From assembly GCA_903772945.1 (NCBI GenBank), contig CAICTM010000433.1, positions 1 through 64,000 on the forward strand: a stretch of DNA of 64,000 nt, written 5' to 3'. Both the position numbers and the translations under genes were made by a program. The DNA is from Seminavis robusta (lineage: Eukaryota; Bacillariophyta; Bacillariophyceae; Naviculales; Naviculaceae). Under the pieces are notes generated by a model. The model made no database searches, had not been told where the DNA came from, and saw nothing but the letters and a program-made list of their open reading frames with translations. This document shows, one piece after another, positions 54,731-64,000 of this stretch (the stretch's first letter is position 1; each line of letters starts with the position of its first letter).

Positions 54731-55324
54731 GATACGAGCATTTGTATCAACAACTAACTAATAATAGTGGGCATTGTCAAGACTCGATTTCTCGCCATCC
54801 AAAAGCTGCGAGATGCATCCGAAGCAAAAACGAGTATCGAATTTGACTTCTGAAGTAATCAATGAGAGTAATGTCCTTCATGATCTATGTTCCACTGATG
54901 CAGATGCCATAGTGGAACAAGGGTATGTTGGTGCGATTCATCGAGTGGATGAAATCGCCCTGGGGTTTGGTTTGCTCAGAAGTCGTGGCTCGTTCTTCCA
55001 GTCCCTGTCAAGGTCTAACCACGCAGCTAGATCTTGTTCAGTTTCCTTCTGCTCGAGTTTGTCTTCTGCAACCTTATGAACATCCTCATCCAGTTGGCCC
55101 ACAGCACGTTTGAAGCAATTCCTTGCCCCACATCACAGCAAGCACCATAGATACCGTAGAAATTTACCCCAGCTTCGGGAGATTCACGGATATCAATCCC
55201 GCGAGAAACGAGGACACAGGCCGAAGATACCACAACCACTTCCCATGCTAGCACACCCACTTCCCATGCTAGCACACCCACTTTCTTCTTTGGATATCAA
55301 GCCCATGTATGTATCGGTATACCC
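54731..55324. other. Intergenic region with a short tandem duplication
   Basis: No gene recognised. Two adjacent copies of a 21 bp unit (CACTTCCCATGCTAGCACACC) lie at about 55,239-55,281. Confidence 0.45.
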
Positions 55325-56413
55325 ATGGCGCAATCACGGCGATCAGTTGTGATGTTGGCCTTGGCCATTGCGTTGGGTTTGCGCTTGATGGAGTGGATTG
55401 TGCTGGGTGGTCCAACAGGAACAGGAACAGGAATAGGAATAGGAACAGGAAAAGCAACCGTGGTATCATCAGACTGCTCCTCTGATGCTGCAAAGAAAAA
55501 GACGTCCTCATCATCCACACCTCGTCCTCGGGGTCTTCGACTGGTCTTGATGGGAGACTCCTTGACTCGATATTCCTACCTGAGTTTAGTCTACTTTTTA
55601 CGTTGGGGCACTTGGTACGATCCCGACTGGCACACGCCACATCTAGTCCAAGCATCGAGTTTCGACAATATCTTTCACAATCAAACCTGGGGAGAACATT
55701 CCTGGCAAACCAATCGCATGCTGTGGCCCAACGAACTCTGCGATTGTTTTCGCAAAATGCCTGGAGCCGTACAAGTCAACAAGGTGGTCAACAATCGATA
55801 CTTTTACGATCCTGCGTACGACAATTCCGTCGTCTATTTGGATGCCAAAGGACACAAGGGAACACTACACGGTCGCATTGCAGCACAAAATGTGTCTCGC
55901 TTGCTCTATCAGCAAGGTTTGGCAGCCATCAAACTAGGGCCATCTCCTGTGCTGCCACCCATGGACAAGCTCCAGAGACCGTTTGCCTGGGTACACAAAT
56001 CATGGAGCGATGCCATTTCCAATTATGTCGCACAGTTGGATCCACCACCCAATCTCATCATTCTGAATGCCGGACTCTGGCCCAACAATTTTCTATATCA
56101 GCACGACCTGATCGATGACATGGTCCGAGCCTTGCCATCCAACACCAAGGCCATGTGGAAAACCACCAGTTTTGGAAAGGGTGGCAAAGTACTGCACAAG
56201 AGCATTCCAGAAACGGATGCATTGCTGTGTTCCAAGCTACACAGCTGCTGGAATCAAAGTTGGACGCAACACGTGACAGCCAAGTACTACTGGGATGACA
56301 AACACTTCTTCGAGCCGGTCTACCGAATCATGAACGAAGATTTGTTGGAACAAATCGGGTCTCTACCCGAAGGCTATCAGCGATTGGATCGGTCCGTTCT
56401 GTTTCAGAAATGA
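55325..56413 (+). CDS. PC-esterase/GDSL-like type II membrane protein
   Basis: Single exon, 362 aa. A signal anchor (SVVMLALAIALGLRLMEWIVL) at about residues 7-28 is followed by a GT/GI repeat (GGPTGTGTGIGIGTGK) encoded by a simple GGAACA/GGAATA repeat. The catalytic domain begins with RLVLMGDSLTRYSYLSLVYFL: GDS with the nucleophile Ser. LIILNAGLWPNN is the block carrying the family's conserved Asn region, and YYWDDKHFFEPVYRIMNEDLL near the C-terminus supplies the D-x-x-H catalytic pair, giving the full GDS...DxxH layout of PC-esterases (trichome-birefringence-like and Cas1-type O-acetyltransferases). Family members add or remove acyl groups on glycans in the Golgi. The polysaccharide substrate is unknown. 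Confidence 0.78.
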   Translation: MAQSRRSVVMLALAIALGLRLMEWIVLGGPTGTGTGIGIGTGKATVVSSDCSSDAAKKKTSSSSTPRPRGLRLVLMGDSLTRYSYLSLVYFLRWGTWYDPDWHTPHLVQASSFDNIFHNQTWGEHSWQTNRMLWPNELCDCFRKMPGAVQVNKVVNNRYFYDPAYDNSVVYLDAKGHKGTLHGRIAAQNVSRLLYQQGLAAIKLGPSPVLPPMDKLQRPFAWVHKSWSDAISNYVAQLDPPPNLIILNAGLWPNNFLYQHDLIDDMVRALPSNTKAMWKTTSFGKGGKVLHKSIPETDALLCSKLHSCWNQSWTQHVTAKYYWDDKHFFEPVYRIMNEDLLEQIGSLPEGYQRLDRSVLFQK

Positions 56414-57188
56414 ATGGATAGCATACTCTTGACTGACTGCAAGAAAGAGTTGCGACAGAAACGACAGCAGTTATCCTGCAAAAAGCTGTCGGACTATGCC
56501 TGACTCCTCCCCGCCATGAAAGCGGGAAATGAGGATGGTGCCATACAACCGCGAATCATTCATTGGTCGACTTGTTTGTATCACGTTGCGGTTCCCCTGC
56601 ACAGGATTGATCGACTGGCAAACGGCAAACGGCAAGCGCCACCATATGAAGAGGGCGGAAGCACCAGGCTGCACTATTCAATCTCTTGGCTTTTCGGACT
56701 AAACACGCCGGGAGGAAGCAGGCATACAGCGCAACCCCCAATGACGGCTCAGACGGCGACATACAGCCGGATTTGATTTTCTTGAGTACAATACCGGTAC
56801 AGTGAGCAACGAGCGAGGTGCGTAGCTCAAAGACTCTGGTGGTGCGACAATCTTCCGTGGATGCCTGGCCATGCACCAAAGGATCAGCTAGACCATCCAT
56901 GATGCTGCAAACTGCAAACAGTATCTTCGAAGAGAGGACGTGATGATCATTCACCTGTCCACTTTTTGCAACATAATGCAAAGTTATGGACGTAACCTCG
57001 GATATCGCTGTCTTCGAGGCCAGTTTCAAACGAGTCGAGTCGTGTGAGCTAGCTAGCTAGTAGAAATATTCACAATCATGATGTCTTCAAAAGAGCTGTG
57101 CATTATCCTTTATTCTGGGTACAGTAAATGCAATCACTGAAGGCTTCCACAGCCATCAGTTGCTATCTTCTGTCCGTATGCACAATCT
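56414..57188. other. Convergent intergenic region
   Basis: The open frame at 56,556-57,029 (minus) has no motif and is not called. An AGCT run lies at 57,047-57,060. The region must hold the 3' ends of the esterase-like and U-box genes. Confidence 0.35.
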
Positions 57189-59543
57189 TTAGAAGCTGTT
57201 CGCGTCAACGTTCATTGGCACCAGTGGTGGTGGCTCGTCCTTGCACCGTGGAGGAGACCTGCCCCTGCCTGTGATTGTCATTGAGTGACCGCTACCCGAG
57301 GGCAAGGTGGAGTTGTTGCTGACACATTGACTAGCAATCTGGTCATATCTATCATCCCGTCGGGTATACTCAGTCATGTTGCTATTCATAGATGCGGTCA
57401 TGGCCGTAGCCGCTGACGCATTCATCACCTGGACAGTTACCTTGCCTGCTACCACGGGCGCCGGTGACGTTGTCGAAGTTGTCGACATTTTCAATGCGTT
57501 CTTCTGGTCTTGCTTGTTCGCAGAGACTCGAAACGTCTTTTCTTCCCTTTCCTTATTCTTCACGTTGCCTCCTTTGAGCATCTTGAAGAGCTTCTTGACA
57601 GGGTTCTTTGTCTTGCTCTTTTGCTGGTTGCTGCTGCGATCAACCATCAAATAAGAAGCCTCTGTCTGCTGGGTGCTGGTGCTTGTCCGCACAGGACTCA
57701 GGCTGCGTGTTTGTCGACCGTTGCTTCTCTTGGTGGGCTTGTTTGTGTTTGTCAGGATGGCATCATCATCATGTTGCTGCTGCTTGACTTTTGCAGCTGC
57801 CTTCCATGCTTGTTTGCGATGTGCCCTGCTACTGGAGTCGTCCAAAGTGTGGGTAGCCGTCACCTCAATAATTGGGCGATCCAGTGGCTCCAGTTTTGCC
57901 TTTTGGACGATGGCTTTGTTCTTTCCTACTGAACTTGAAAAAGCGCGATTGTCTGCAACCTCTGTAAGTTGAGTATCCGTGGTAGTTTGCCGGTTGAGCG
58001 CGCTGTGAAACATTTGGTCCAGTGACTGTGACATGTTGGCATCACGTCCAGCAGAGTCATCCTTGATTGGTACTTGATACTCATCCATTTCCTCCTCTTC
58101 TTCATGAAAGGATGGTTGACGACGAAAATGATTGCCACTCGAGCTGTCTTGCCCCAAGCTAGCATCACGTAAATCCACCCCCGAACACCCGATAGTGGAC
58201 AAAGATACATCCAGGTCATTGACCCCTTTGTCATTCCCATTGTTATTGAAGAAGAGAAGCATATTCTCATAATTGGATGGATGTGCACTGGGATCCAGTT
58301 CATCTTCCAACAATGACGCCTTGCCAGGGTTTCCAAAGGTCGGTGGCAGGCTGGAATCCAACTCCGTCTTTGGGTTGCTTTGATTTGCGGACGCCAACGA
58401 CCTGACTTCATCCTCCATCTTTTCGGCAATTTGCAACTTCAATTGCGTATTGACCTTGGCCAACAGACTCTGGAGCCGACATCCACAAATGGGACAGTTC
58501 TTGTTTCCCATACCAATCCATTCCGAAAAGACTTTTTGGGAAAGCGTATGCCTGCAGCATGCTCGGACGGTGACCGGGTCCACCATGACTTGCTTGGACA
58601 CGGGACAAATAGCCCACTTTGGCATTTTTGCTATCTGCGTGCAGACTGTCGAGGCATCCCAGGTTGTGTAGGAAGCATCTCCATCCAGTGTCATGGCGGT
58701 GTAGGAGGATGTATCCAACATACTATCCTGATGTTCCTGTGTCAGTGGCGCATCGGCGAGTTTTGTCATCAAATGCCCCATGTACTCGAGCGACTGTTTG
58801 GCTCGTTCTCGTTTGGTCTCGTCTTTGGTTTCATCGACAGCCTTTTGGAAGAGTTTTCGCTTGTGCCGTTGCAGCACTCGTATCAGCTCTTTGGCTCCGG
58901 CATCGAGATGACTTTGCAGCATGGGAGGGAGCGGTGTGGTGGGATGGACTAGACGGGCCTTGTCAAATTTGGCGCGCTCTTGGAGAAATTCCAATTGAGA
59001 CTGCTGTTGCTTCCACGTCTTGACACCTTGTTGTGATGATGTTGACGTAGTGATCATCTGCAGCAGAGTCAAGTAAATGTCGTCCATGGCGTTGATGAGG
59101 TCTTGAAGCACGGTGGAGATCTCAATGAACAGTACCACTGGATGGAGTTTGACCATGCGCTTGACCATCGCGGCAATCTTCTTGGTGTCCTTGAGCAGTG
59201 ACAACAAGACGGACTCTTCGTTGTTGGTAGCCACGTTCCGTGTTTGCTGGCTGACAGTCTCCATGAGTTGTTGAATGATGGACCAGCATGGCACTGTCAG
59301 TGCTTCGGATTCTTTCTGCTGAACTACTTGTTCTCGGCATTGCTGATGTACGTAGCTAGCAACCGCTAGAATCTGGCTCTGGGTGTCTTTGAGTGCTGCT
59401 TCGGTGTCCTCGTCGTGTCTGACAGCACGAACTTCCTTTGTCTCTACTGGTCGATGCCGCTGTGGAGAATTGTTTTGCGCGGCAGAAGACTTCTTGACAC
59501 GCCACATGTTGGTGGCTCTGCATGTGTTACTAGACTTGTACAT
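57189..59543 (-). CDS. U-box-domain protein (probable E3 ubiquitin ligase)
   Basis: Single exon, 784 aa from the ATG at 59543; the open frame extends upstream only to a GTG. The N-terminal 300 residues are helical (KKIAAMVKRMVKLHPVVLFIEISTVLQDLINAMDDIY) and resemble the helical regions that precede U-boxes in plant PUB proteins. The U-box is at about residues 310-377: WAICPVSKQVMVDPVTV, CCRHTLSQKVFSEWI and NKNCPICGCRLQ. U-boxes recruit E2 enzymes without zinc. The C-terminal 400 residues are low complexity, with acidic and Gln/Ser/Thr stretches and basic patches (PTKRSNGRQTRSLSPVR, KSKTKNPVKKLFKML). No armadillo repeats are seen. Substrates unknown. Confidence 0.82.
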   Translation of the reverse strand: MYKSSNTCRATNMWRVKKSSAAQNNSPQRHRPVETKEVRAVRHDEDTEAALKDTQSQILAVASYVHQQCREQVVQQKESEALTVPCWSIIQQLMETVSQQTRNVATNNEESVLLSLLKDTKKIAAMVKRMVKLHPVVLFIEISTVLQDLINAMDDIYLTLLQMITTSTSSQQGVKTWKQQQSQLEFLQERAKFDKARLVHPTTPLPPMLQSHLDAGAKELIRVLQRHKRKLFQKAVDETKDETKRERAKQSLEYMGHLMTKLADAPLTQEHQDSMLDTSSYTAMTLDGDASYTTWDASTVCTQIAKMPKWAICPVSKQVMVDPVTVRACCRHTLSQKVFSEWIGMGNKNCPICGCRLQSLLAKVNTQLKLQIAEKMEDEVRSLASANQSNPKTELDSSLPPTFGNPGKASLLEDELDPSAHPSNYENMLLFFNNNGNDKGVNDLDVSLSTIGCSGVDLRDASLGQDSSSGNHFRRQPSFHEEEEEMDEYQVPIKDDSAGRDANMSQSLDQMFHSALNRQTTTDTQLTEVADNRAFSSSVGKNKAIVQKAKLEPLDRPIIEVTATHTLDDSSSRAHRKQAWKAAAKVKQQQHDDDAILTNTNKPTKRSNGRQTRSLSPVRTSTSTQQTEASYLMVDRSSNQQKSKTKNPVKKLFKMLKGGNVKNKEREEKTFRVSANKQDQKNALKMSTTSTTSPAPVVAGKVTVQVMNASAATAMTASMNSNMTEYTRRDDRYDQIASQCVSNNSTLPSGSGHSMTITGRGRSPPRCKDEPPPLVPMNVDANSF

Positions 59544-60911
59544 GATGGATGTTTCTGTTGTTGCTCGCTGGATTATTTGTGAGCCATACAAGGAAGCCGC
59601 CAACCTTTTATTCAGGGGATCACTACTTCTTGGGTGGATCACTTCCTTTGCTGCGCTTCTTCTTCTTTTGCTGCTATGCTGCTATGCTGCAGGATCAACC
59701 AAAAATGTGGGACCCTGTGAAACAGAGAGGCATCTCACTGTTCGAAGCAATATCGGATGCTTTGGTACTCTTTGGTCGACCTGGCCCATATGCCATCGCT
59801 CATTCCTTATTCCTTCCGCTGTCGTGTCGAGCTTGTGTCTCTGCAGCCTTGTCGTGGCTGGATCTTGCGCTTTCCGGCAGTCCCAGTTGCCGATTTGGGG
59901 CTTGGGCCTTGGACTTCTCTAGACTTCTAGCGAAGATGAGCCATGGGCGATGTTACCATAATTACATGTACTCAGCTGCCACTGACTCTTTCTTCTTTCG
60001 CGAATTCATACGACTTACCAGGTAACAGAGTACTGTAAATGATCAAGTCAAATAAATCCTACTGTAGGCAAGATGTTAAATCATGTAGACAGAACAAGCT
60101 CACAAGACCTGAATGGATCAATAAGATGATTTAATGTCGTGCTCCGATGTTGTACTGGTGTTACCTTTGGTGTAACTTGCTACCGTTCCTAATTACTTAG
60201 ACTACTTCCGTACACTGTACTTACTCGAGTATTGGTGTCAAAAGATTGCGCATGATTGCATGTCGCATGCGATGCCAAGGGCTGACTCCCACCTCCAATA
60301 GAGCTCGGAAAATCGATTGGATGCTATTGTGGCCCAGCAAAGTGGTACTGTAATATTAATAGTGCAGCACGTAGCAGCCACCAGGCCAGGCAAAGCCTCG
60401 TTGTAAAGTTGGCTGAGACTTATTATTGTCTCTGAGCAGCGGAAAATAGATGGTTGTCAAACCGCGCAGCTGCATTTAAGATTCATCATGACACCGGCAG
60501 CCTCGGTTGCTCGTTGGATCGGAATAGAGCGAAACCACGGACATTACAGCTTACGTTTCGGTAGCTTGCTAGCTAGTGGGGAAGTTGCCGTGCAATGGTG
60601 TCTCCATCTAAGATGAACGAGTCACAGCAGAAGAGGGACAATGGGCCGGTTACGTGACATACCGGTACGCAACTTTCATGGATGATCAGCGCGCCACCCG
60701 TGGAACCAAGAAGGCTAGCAATAGAAGAGAATGATGAGAACACTATTGGCTTCAATAGCTCGAAGGTGCATGAGTTATGCTTGTACTGGAAGTGCTGTTA
60801 CAAATTTTAAGTGTACTGCCTACCGACTTGTCGTTTTCAGGGTGTGAGCGAGCTGGTGCTGGTATCGCCGGTGGTTCGGGTGCCATCATTGGACGAGTTG
60901 GCTTGCTGGCA
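59544..60911. other. Intergenic region, no gene recognised
   Basis: Open frames at 59,549-60,025 and 60,573-60,755 have no motif. TACCGGTAC near 60,660 and an AGCT run near 60,567-60,575 are the only repeats seen. Confidence 0.35.
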
Positions 60912-61751
60912 TTATTGGCGTTGTTTCCTTCCCATTGGGGTGTATGTTACCGTTGTTGGGTTGGTACTTGACAATGGCGGACTCTCCAGGTTGGAGTTTT
61001 CTTTAGCAGCGCCCCCCGCACATGTTCTCCACGGTGGCTTTTTCATTGTGGTCCTTGTGGCGGTTGCGGAATGCCATGCTGGTGTGGGTGATGTCCCATT
61101 GGAGTCCACGTGAGAAACAGTGCACCAATTCTTTCCCATTGTGACACTTACTTAGTTCAGTCACTTTTTGCTAAAATCGTTGATTTGATGATGTACTGGT
61201 TGGTGTTGTGTTGTTGTTAGTTGGCTTTGTTGGCTCGGTGGTTGTCAGTACAAAATCTGGCATCTTTGGTTGTGACTGTGCGGAGGCATTCCGTGTTGGC
61301 TGCGGTGAAGTTGGTTTGGAAGTTGTGCCAAGTGCAGTCTGCTGCCGGTATGGATATCCTAGTGGGAAGACTCCACTGTTTTCAAGGTTCTTAGCCAGAT
61401 TGAAGTGCGGCTCTTTCGGTGATTTCGTCGCGGCCACGTGCACAGGCTTGTGCTTTGTTGATTTGGTTGAAGAGTAGACTAGTTCAATTGGTTGGTTGGT
61501 GTCCATGGTGGGTTCATGCGTTCGACGTTTTTGTTGAGGTCCTCATTGTTGACGGTTTTGTAAGCTTCTTTGATGAGGTGTTGGATGAGGTCAATGTATT
61601 GGAGGTGCAAGTAGCCTTCATCGGGATCTTTGAGTACTTCGTAGTAGACTTCTTCTACATGTACTGCTACCATGGCCTCTTGAGGATAGTTTTTCGGCGG
61701 ATTGCCTGAATTCGTGGAGTCGTACTGGCGGTTGGCTACAGATTGGTTCAT
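60912..61751 (-). mobile_element. LTR-retrotransposon gag fossil (tentative), broken
   Basis: The minus strand carries gag-like protein traces in this interval. YLHLQYIDLIQHLIKEAYK recalls the diatom gag block in which a 'D-P-D-x-G-x...L-x-x-L-L-x-H-L' helix occurs; a Cys/His-containing stretch (KNWCTVSHVDSNG, then HSATATRT) recalls the downstream nucleic-acid-binding part; between them is a Thr/Pro/Asn-rich linker. The copy is broken, with a small number of breaks. No terminal repeats, protease, integrase or reverse transcriptase are seen. It would be an old remnant of a Copia-like element; a decayed host gene is the alternative. Confidence 0.4.
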
Positions 61752-62505
61752 TTGTGCTTCGGTGGCTCCGTCAGGTGTGCTGCGCCTGTTGCCTGGATTT
61801 GGTGCTCTTGCGTTGTAGTCTTCTAGGGTGTATAGAAGATGACCTTCATTGCCTGGTCCTCTGGGGCTCTGACTGTAATAATATACGCGACCCCTATTAT
61901 GTTGTAAGCACCTTTAGAAAGACAAAAGACAGAGCTCCAGAGTCCAGAGTACCATGGTACCGGTACAGGTAGTCTAGAGAAAGGAGGGCCAAATCCTTGG
62001 ATCAGGTTGAATGATTCAATCGAATCGAATCATTCGATTTCGAATGATTGAATGAGAATGATTCGATTCAATCATTCGATTCGATTCGATTCGATCGTGA
62101 GTGATGGTGGAGGTCGAGTCGAGTCTCAGTCGAGTGACGAGCGAGTGAGTGATGGGTCGAGTCGCGTCGACTATGCGCGTCGAGTCGAGTCGGAGGTTCT
62201 TGCTCTCGTTTCAACCGGCACTCAACTCTATTTCTTCGGAAAATCTTGGCAGATCCACGTCAGTCTGCACCTTCATTTTTGTTCATTGCTTTTGCAGAAC
62301 CAGCACACGGCACGAGTCGAGTCAGAACAACTGTCCTCTATCGTATTTCGACGCTAGACTACCGTACCTTCTTCGAATGCATCGGCAATCGATCGAGTGA
62401 CGGAGACCTTTCCACAGCACCCATCTGTTAGAGCACACAACATGTGGCCAGCAGCAGTAACAACAAGGCTCCCTTGATCTCCATCAAGCCACTGTTGTTG
62501 TCAAC
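61752..62505. repeat. GATTCGAATC and CGAGTC simple repeats
   Basis: No gene before the transporter start. Bases 62,005-62,098 are built of GATTCGATTC/GAATGATTGAATC words that are self-complementary over tens of bases. From 62,110 to 62,195 a CGAGTC-rich stretch follows, related to the CGACTCGACTCG run near 25,596. TACCGGTAC lies near 61,958. Confidence 0.6.
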
Positions 62506-64000
62506 ATGCCGCCTCAAGAGCAAGTGGTATCGCCAGATACCGGTACCTCGTGGGATAACGATGATAGTCAAGCCGGTCGACAAAGATCTTCTTTCAGCAA
62601 GAATGAATCCACCATCAACGTTAGTAACGCCAACCTGGATTCTATGGAAAACCTAGATCCTTTTGAGCCTATCCAAAGGCGTAGCATCTTCCACAGGGAA
62701 TCTTTCTTGATGCAGTTTGCCTCCAAGAAGGGACCTCGTGCCATTTTTCTGTTGCTCATGTGTTTGGCCCTCGGGGTGGGATCCACTATTGGAGTAGTTC
62801 CAGCTGTCATGACAGATCGATATGCCAGATTACAGCATGGCTACGATGATCCCACGGATTGTGCTGACTACGACATGAACTCCAAACCCCAGGAGTGCCT
62901 CGATGGTAGTGCTGATGCTCAGAATATCCACGCCATAGGCAACCTGATCAGCAACATTTTGACTTTCACGACCAGTTCGTTGATGGGCTCTTTGAGTGAC
63001 GAATATGGAAGGCGATGTAAGTTTTGCTTCCTCTGAACCTGTCGACTTCGAGCGAGCTTGGGTTTGCTCCAAATCCAAGTCAACTAAGATCTCCCCTTTG
63101 CAAAGCGCTCCTGGTGGTGGGAGTTTTCTTTAGTTGCCTGCCGCCTCTCTGTTTGGTTCTGATTCAGTTCATCCCCACGATGAATCCAACGTGGTACTAT
63201 GTTGTCAGTGCCTCCACAGGCCTCGTCAATTGGATTGCATTGTGTATGTCGGCGCTCGCCGATGTCATGCCACCTGAATGGAGGGCAGCCAGCTTTGGAT
63301 TGCTCCTGGCTGGTCTCTCGTTGGGATTTGCAGGGGCGCCTACCTTGGCCATTCTGATGGGACATCGCCAGGTTTCCATCATGGGTTTTTTCATGGTGTT
63401 TCTGGGTTGGCTCAATACCCTGTTCTTCTTTCCAGAGACGTTGAGCCCCGAGAAAGCAGCAATGGCGTCTGCGGTGCGCAGGTTGCAAGTGGAAGGAATG
63501 ACCAAGAAGGAGCGGATTATCTGGAATCTCAAACGGCCCGCATGGGAGCTCTCCATTCTGAATCGCAATGACTTTTTCCGCCTCTTGGCGGTTCTAGCCT
63601 TCTTTTCGGGGATGGTCAGTTCTGGGGATCAGACCCTCTTGGTGTACTACCTCGAAGAGCGCCTGGCGTTCAAAGATTCCGACGTCGCAACCATGTTTAT
63701 GATCAACGGGCTGTTGGGGGTATTCGCACAGGCAGCGATCCTGAAACCATCGATTGACTGCATCGGAGAAAGGATGGTCCTCGCCTGTTGCTTTGTGCTG
63801 GGCGCCATCGACAACTTTGTAAGCTTGATTGTTACGTCTCGTCTTGTTGCGTTTGGAAAGGGAGCCGCTAACTTCGCGTCATTCCTGCCTCTTAGATGTA
63901 CGGAATTGCCAGGGATAAGTCAGTCATCTTTGCGGCCGGAGCAATAGGTGCCCTGTCAATGGTGTCGTTTCCGACCATTTCTGCCATCAAGGCCAACAAC
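62506..64000 (+). CDS. Major facilitator superfamily transporter, 5' part
   Basis: Three exons so far: 62506-63016, 63106-63818, 63896 to the window end (still open); introns 89 and 77 bp, GT-AG. In total 443 residues are seen. Junctions read DEYGRR-SLLVVGVFF and GAIDNF-MYGIARDKSV, both in frame. The N-terminal 65 residues are polar and cytosolic. Helix 1 (AIFLLLMCLALGVGSTIGVVPAVM) precedes a lumenal loop with several Cys. SSLMGSLSDEYGRR is the MFS 'G-x-x-S-D-x-x-G-R-R' loop 2-3 motif. Later helices include FFMVFLGWLNTLFFFPETL and the C-terminal FPTISAIKANN, a block seen in the tetracycline/hippocampus-abundant-transcript-like (HIAT1/MFSD14) group. Substrate unknown. The gene continues beyond the window. 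Confidence 0.85.

Noticed and set aside
55219-55282. Terminator or attachment site
   Set aside because: It is only a two-copy 21 bp direct duplication with no dyad or element next to it.

Overview
The window looks like nuclear DNA of a diatom, most likely a raphid pennate such as Seminavis or a relative. That assignment is an inference from protein style and genome texture, not from a database search. About 21 protein genes lie on both strands without operons. Introns are few and short: those I could place are GT-AG and 77-229 bp. Intergenic DNA is full of AGCT runs, TACCGG-type palindromes and short satellite arrays. PAS repeats, a 'MKESTTKSFEFPD'-type BTB protein and 'RRRRLQ' membrane proteins fit a heterokont alga.

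Left third (1-22,000): the 3' end of a PAS protein, a DXO/Rai1-type decapping enzyme, a saccharopine-dehydrogenase-like oxidoreductase, a LicD-type transferase whose 3' end lies in a long palindrome, an EF-hand membrane protein, a mitoferrin-like carrier, a three-exon prolyl-4-hydroxylase-like oxygenase, a leucine-rich-repeat gene with a frame break, an NDUFAF6-like complex I assembly factor (two exons), and the alpha subunit of propionyl-CoA carboxylase (two exons).

Middle (22,000-43,000): a small secreted Cys-rich protein, a protein kinase, a METTL21-type methyltransferase, then a repeat-rich stretch (27,600-28,620) with a non-autonomous hAT element inserted in a local tandem repeat and an AAGGGCATGT array. 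Next come a frame-broken amine oxidase, two tandem four-helix membrane paralogs, an array of GATTCTTAAGAATC palindromes just upstream of a BTB gene, the first member (gene A) of a Cys-cluster protein pair, and an HTTM-like membrane protein.

Right third (43,000-64,000): the anaphase-promoting-complex subunit CDC16/APC6 (two exons), the large second Cys-cluster paralog (gene B, four exons), a PPR protein, a PC-esterase/GDSL-like type II membrane protein, a U-box protein, a probable LTR-retrotransposon gag fossil, and the 5' part of an MFS transporter that runs off the window.

Several products are probably mitochondrial (carrier, NDUFAF6, PCCA, PPR), but there is no sign of co-regulation. The strongest unexplained items are the gene A/gene B family, the GATTCTTAAGAATC array, the 3' palindrome of the LicD gene and the hAT insertion with its neighbouring empty-site copies. 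Gene models were spliced by eye using reading-frame phase and family conservation.
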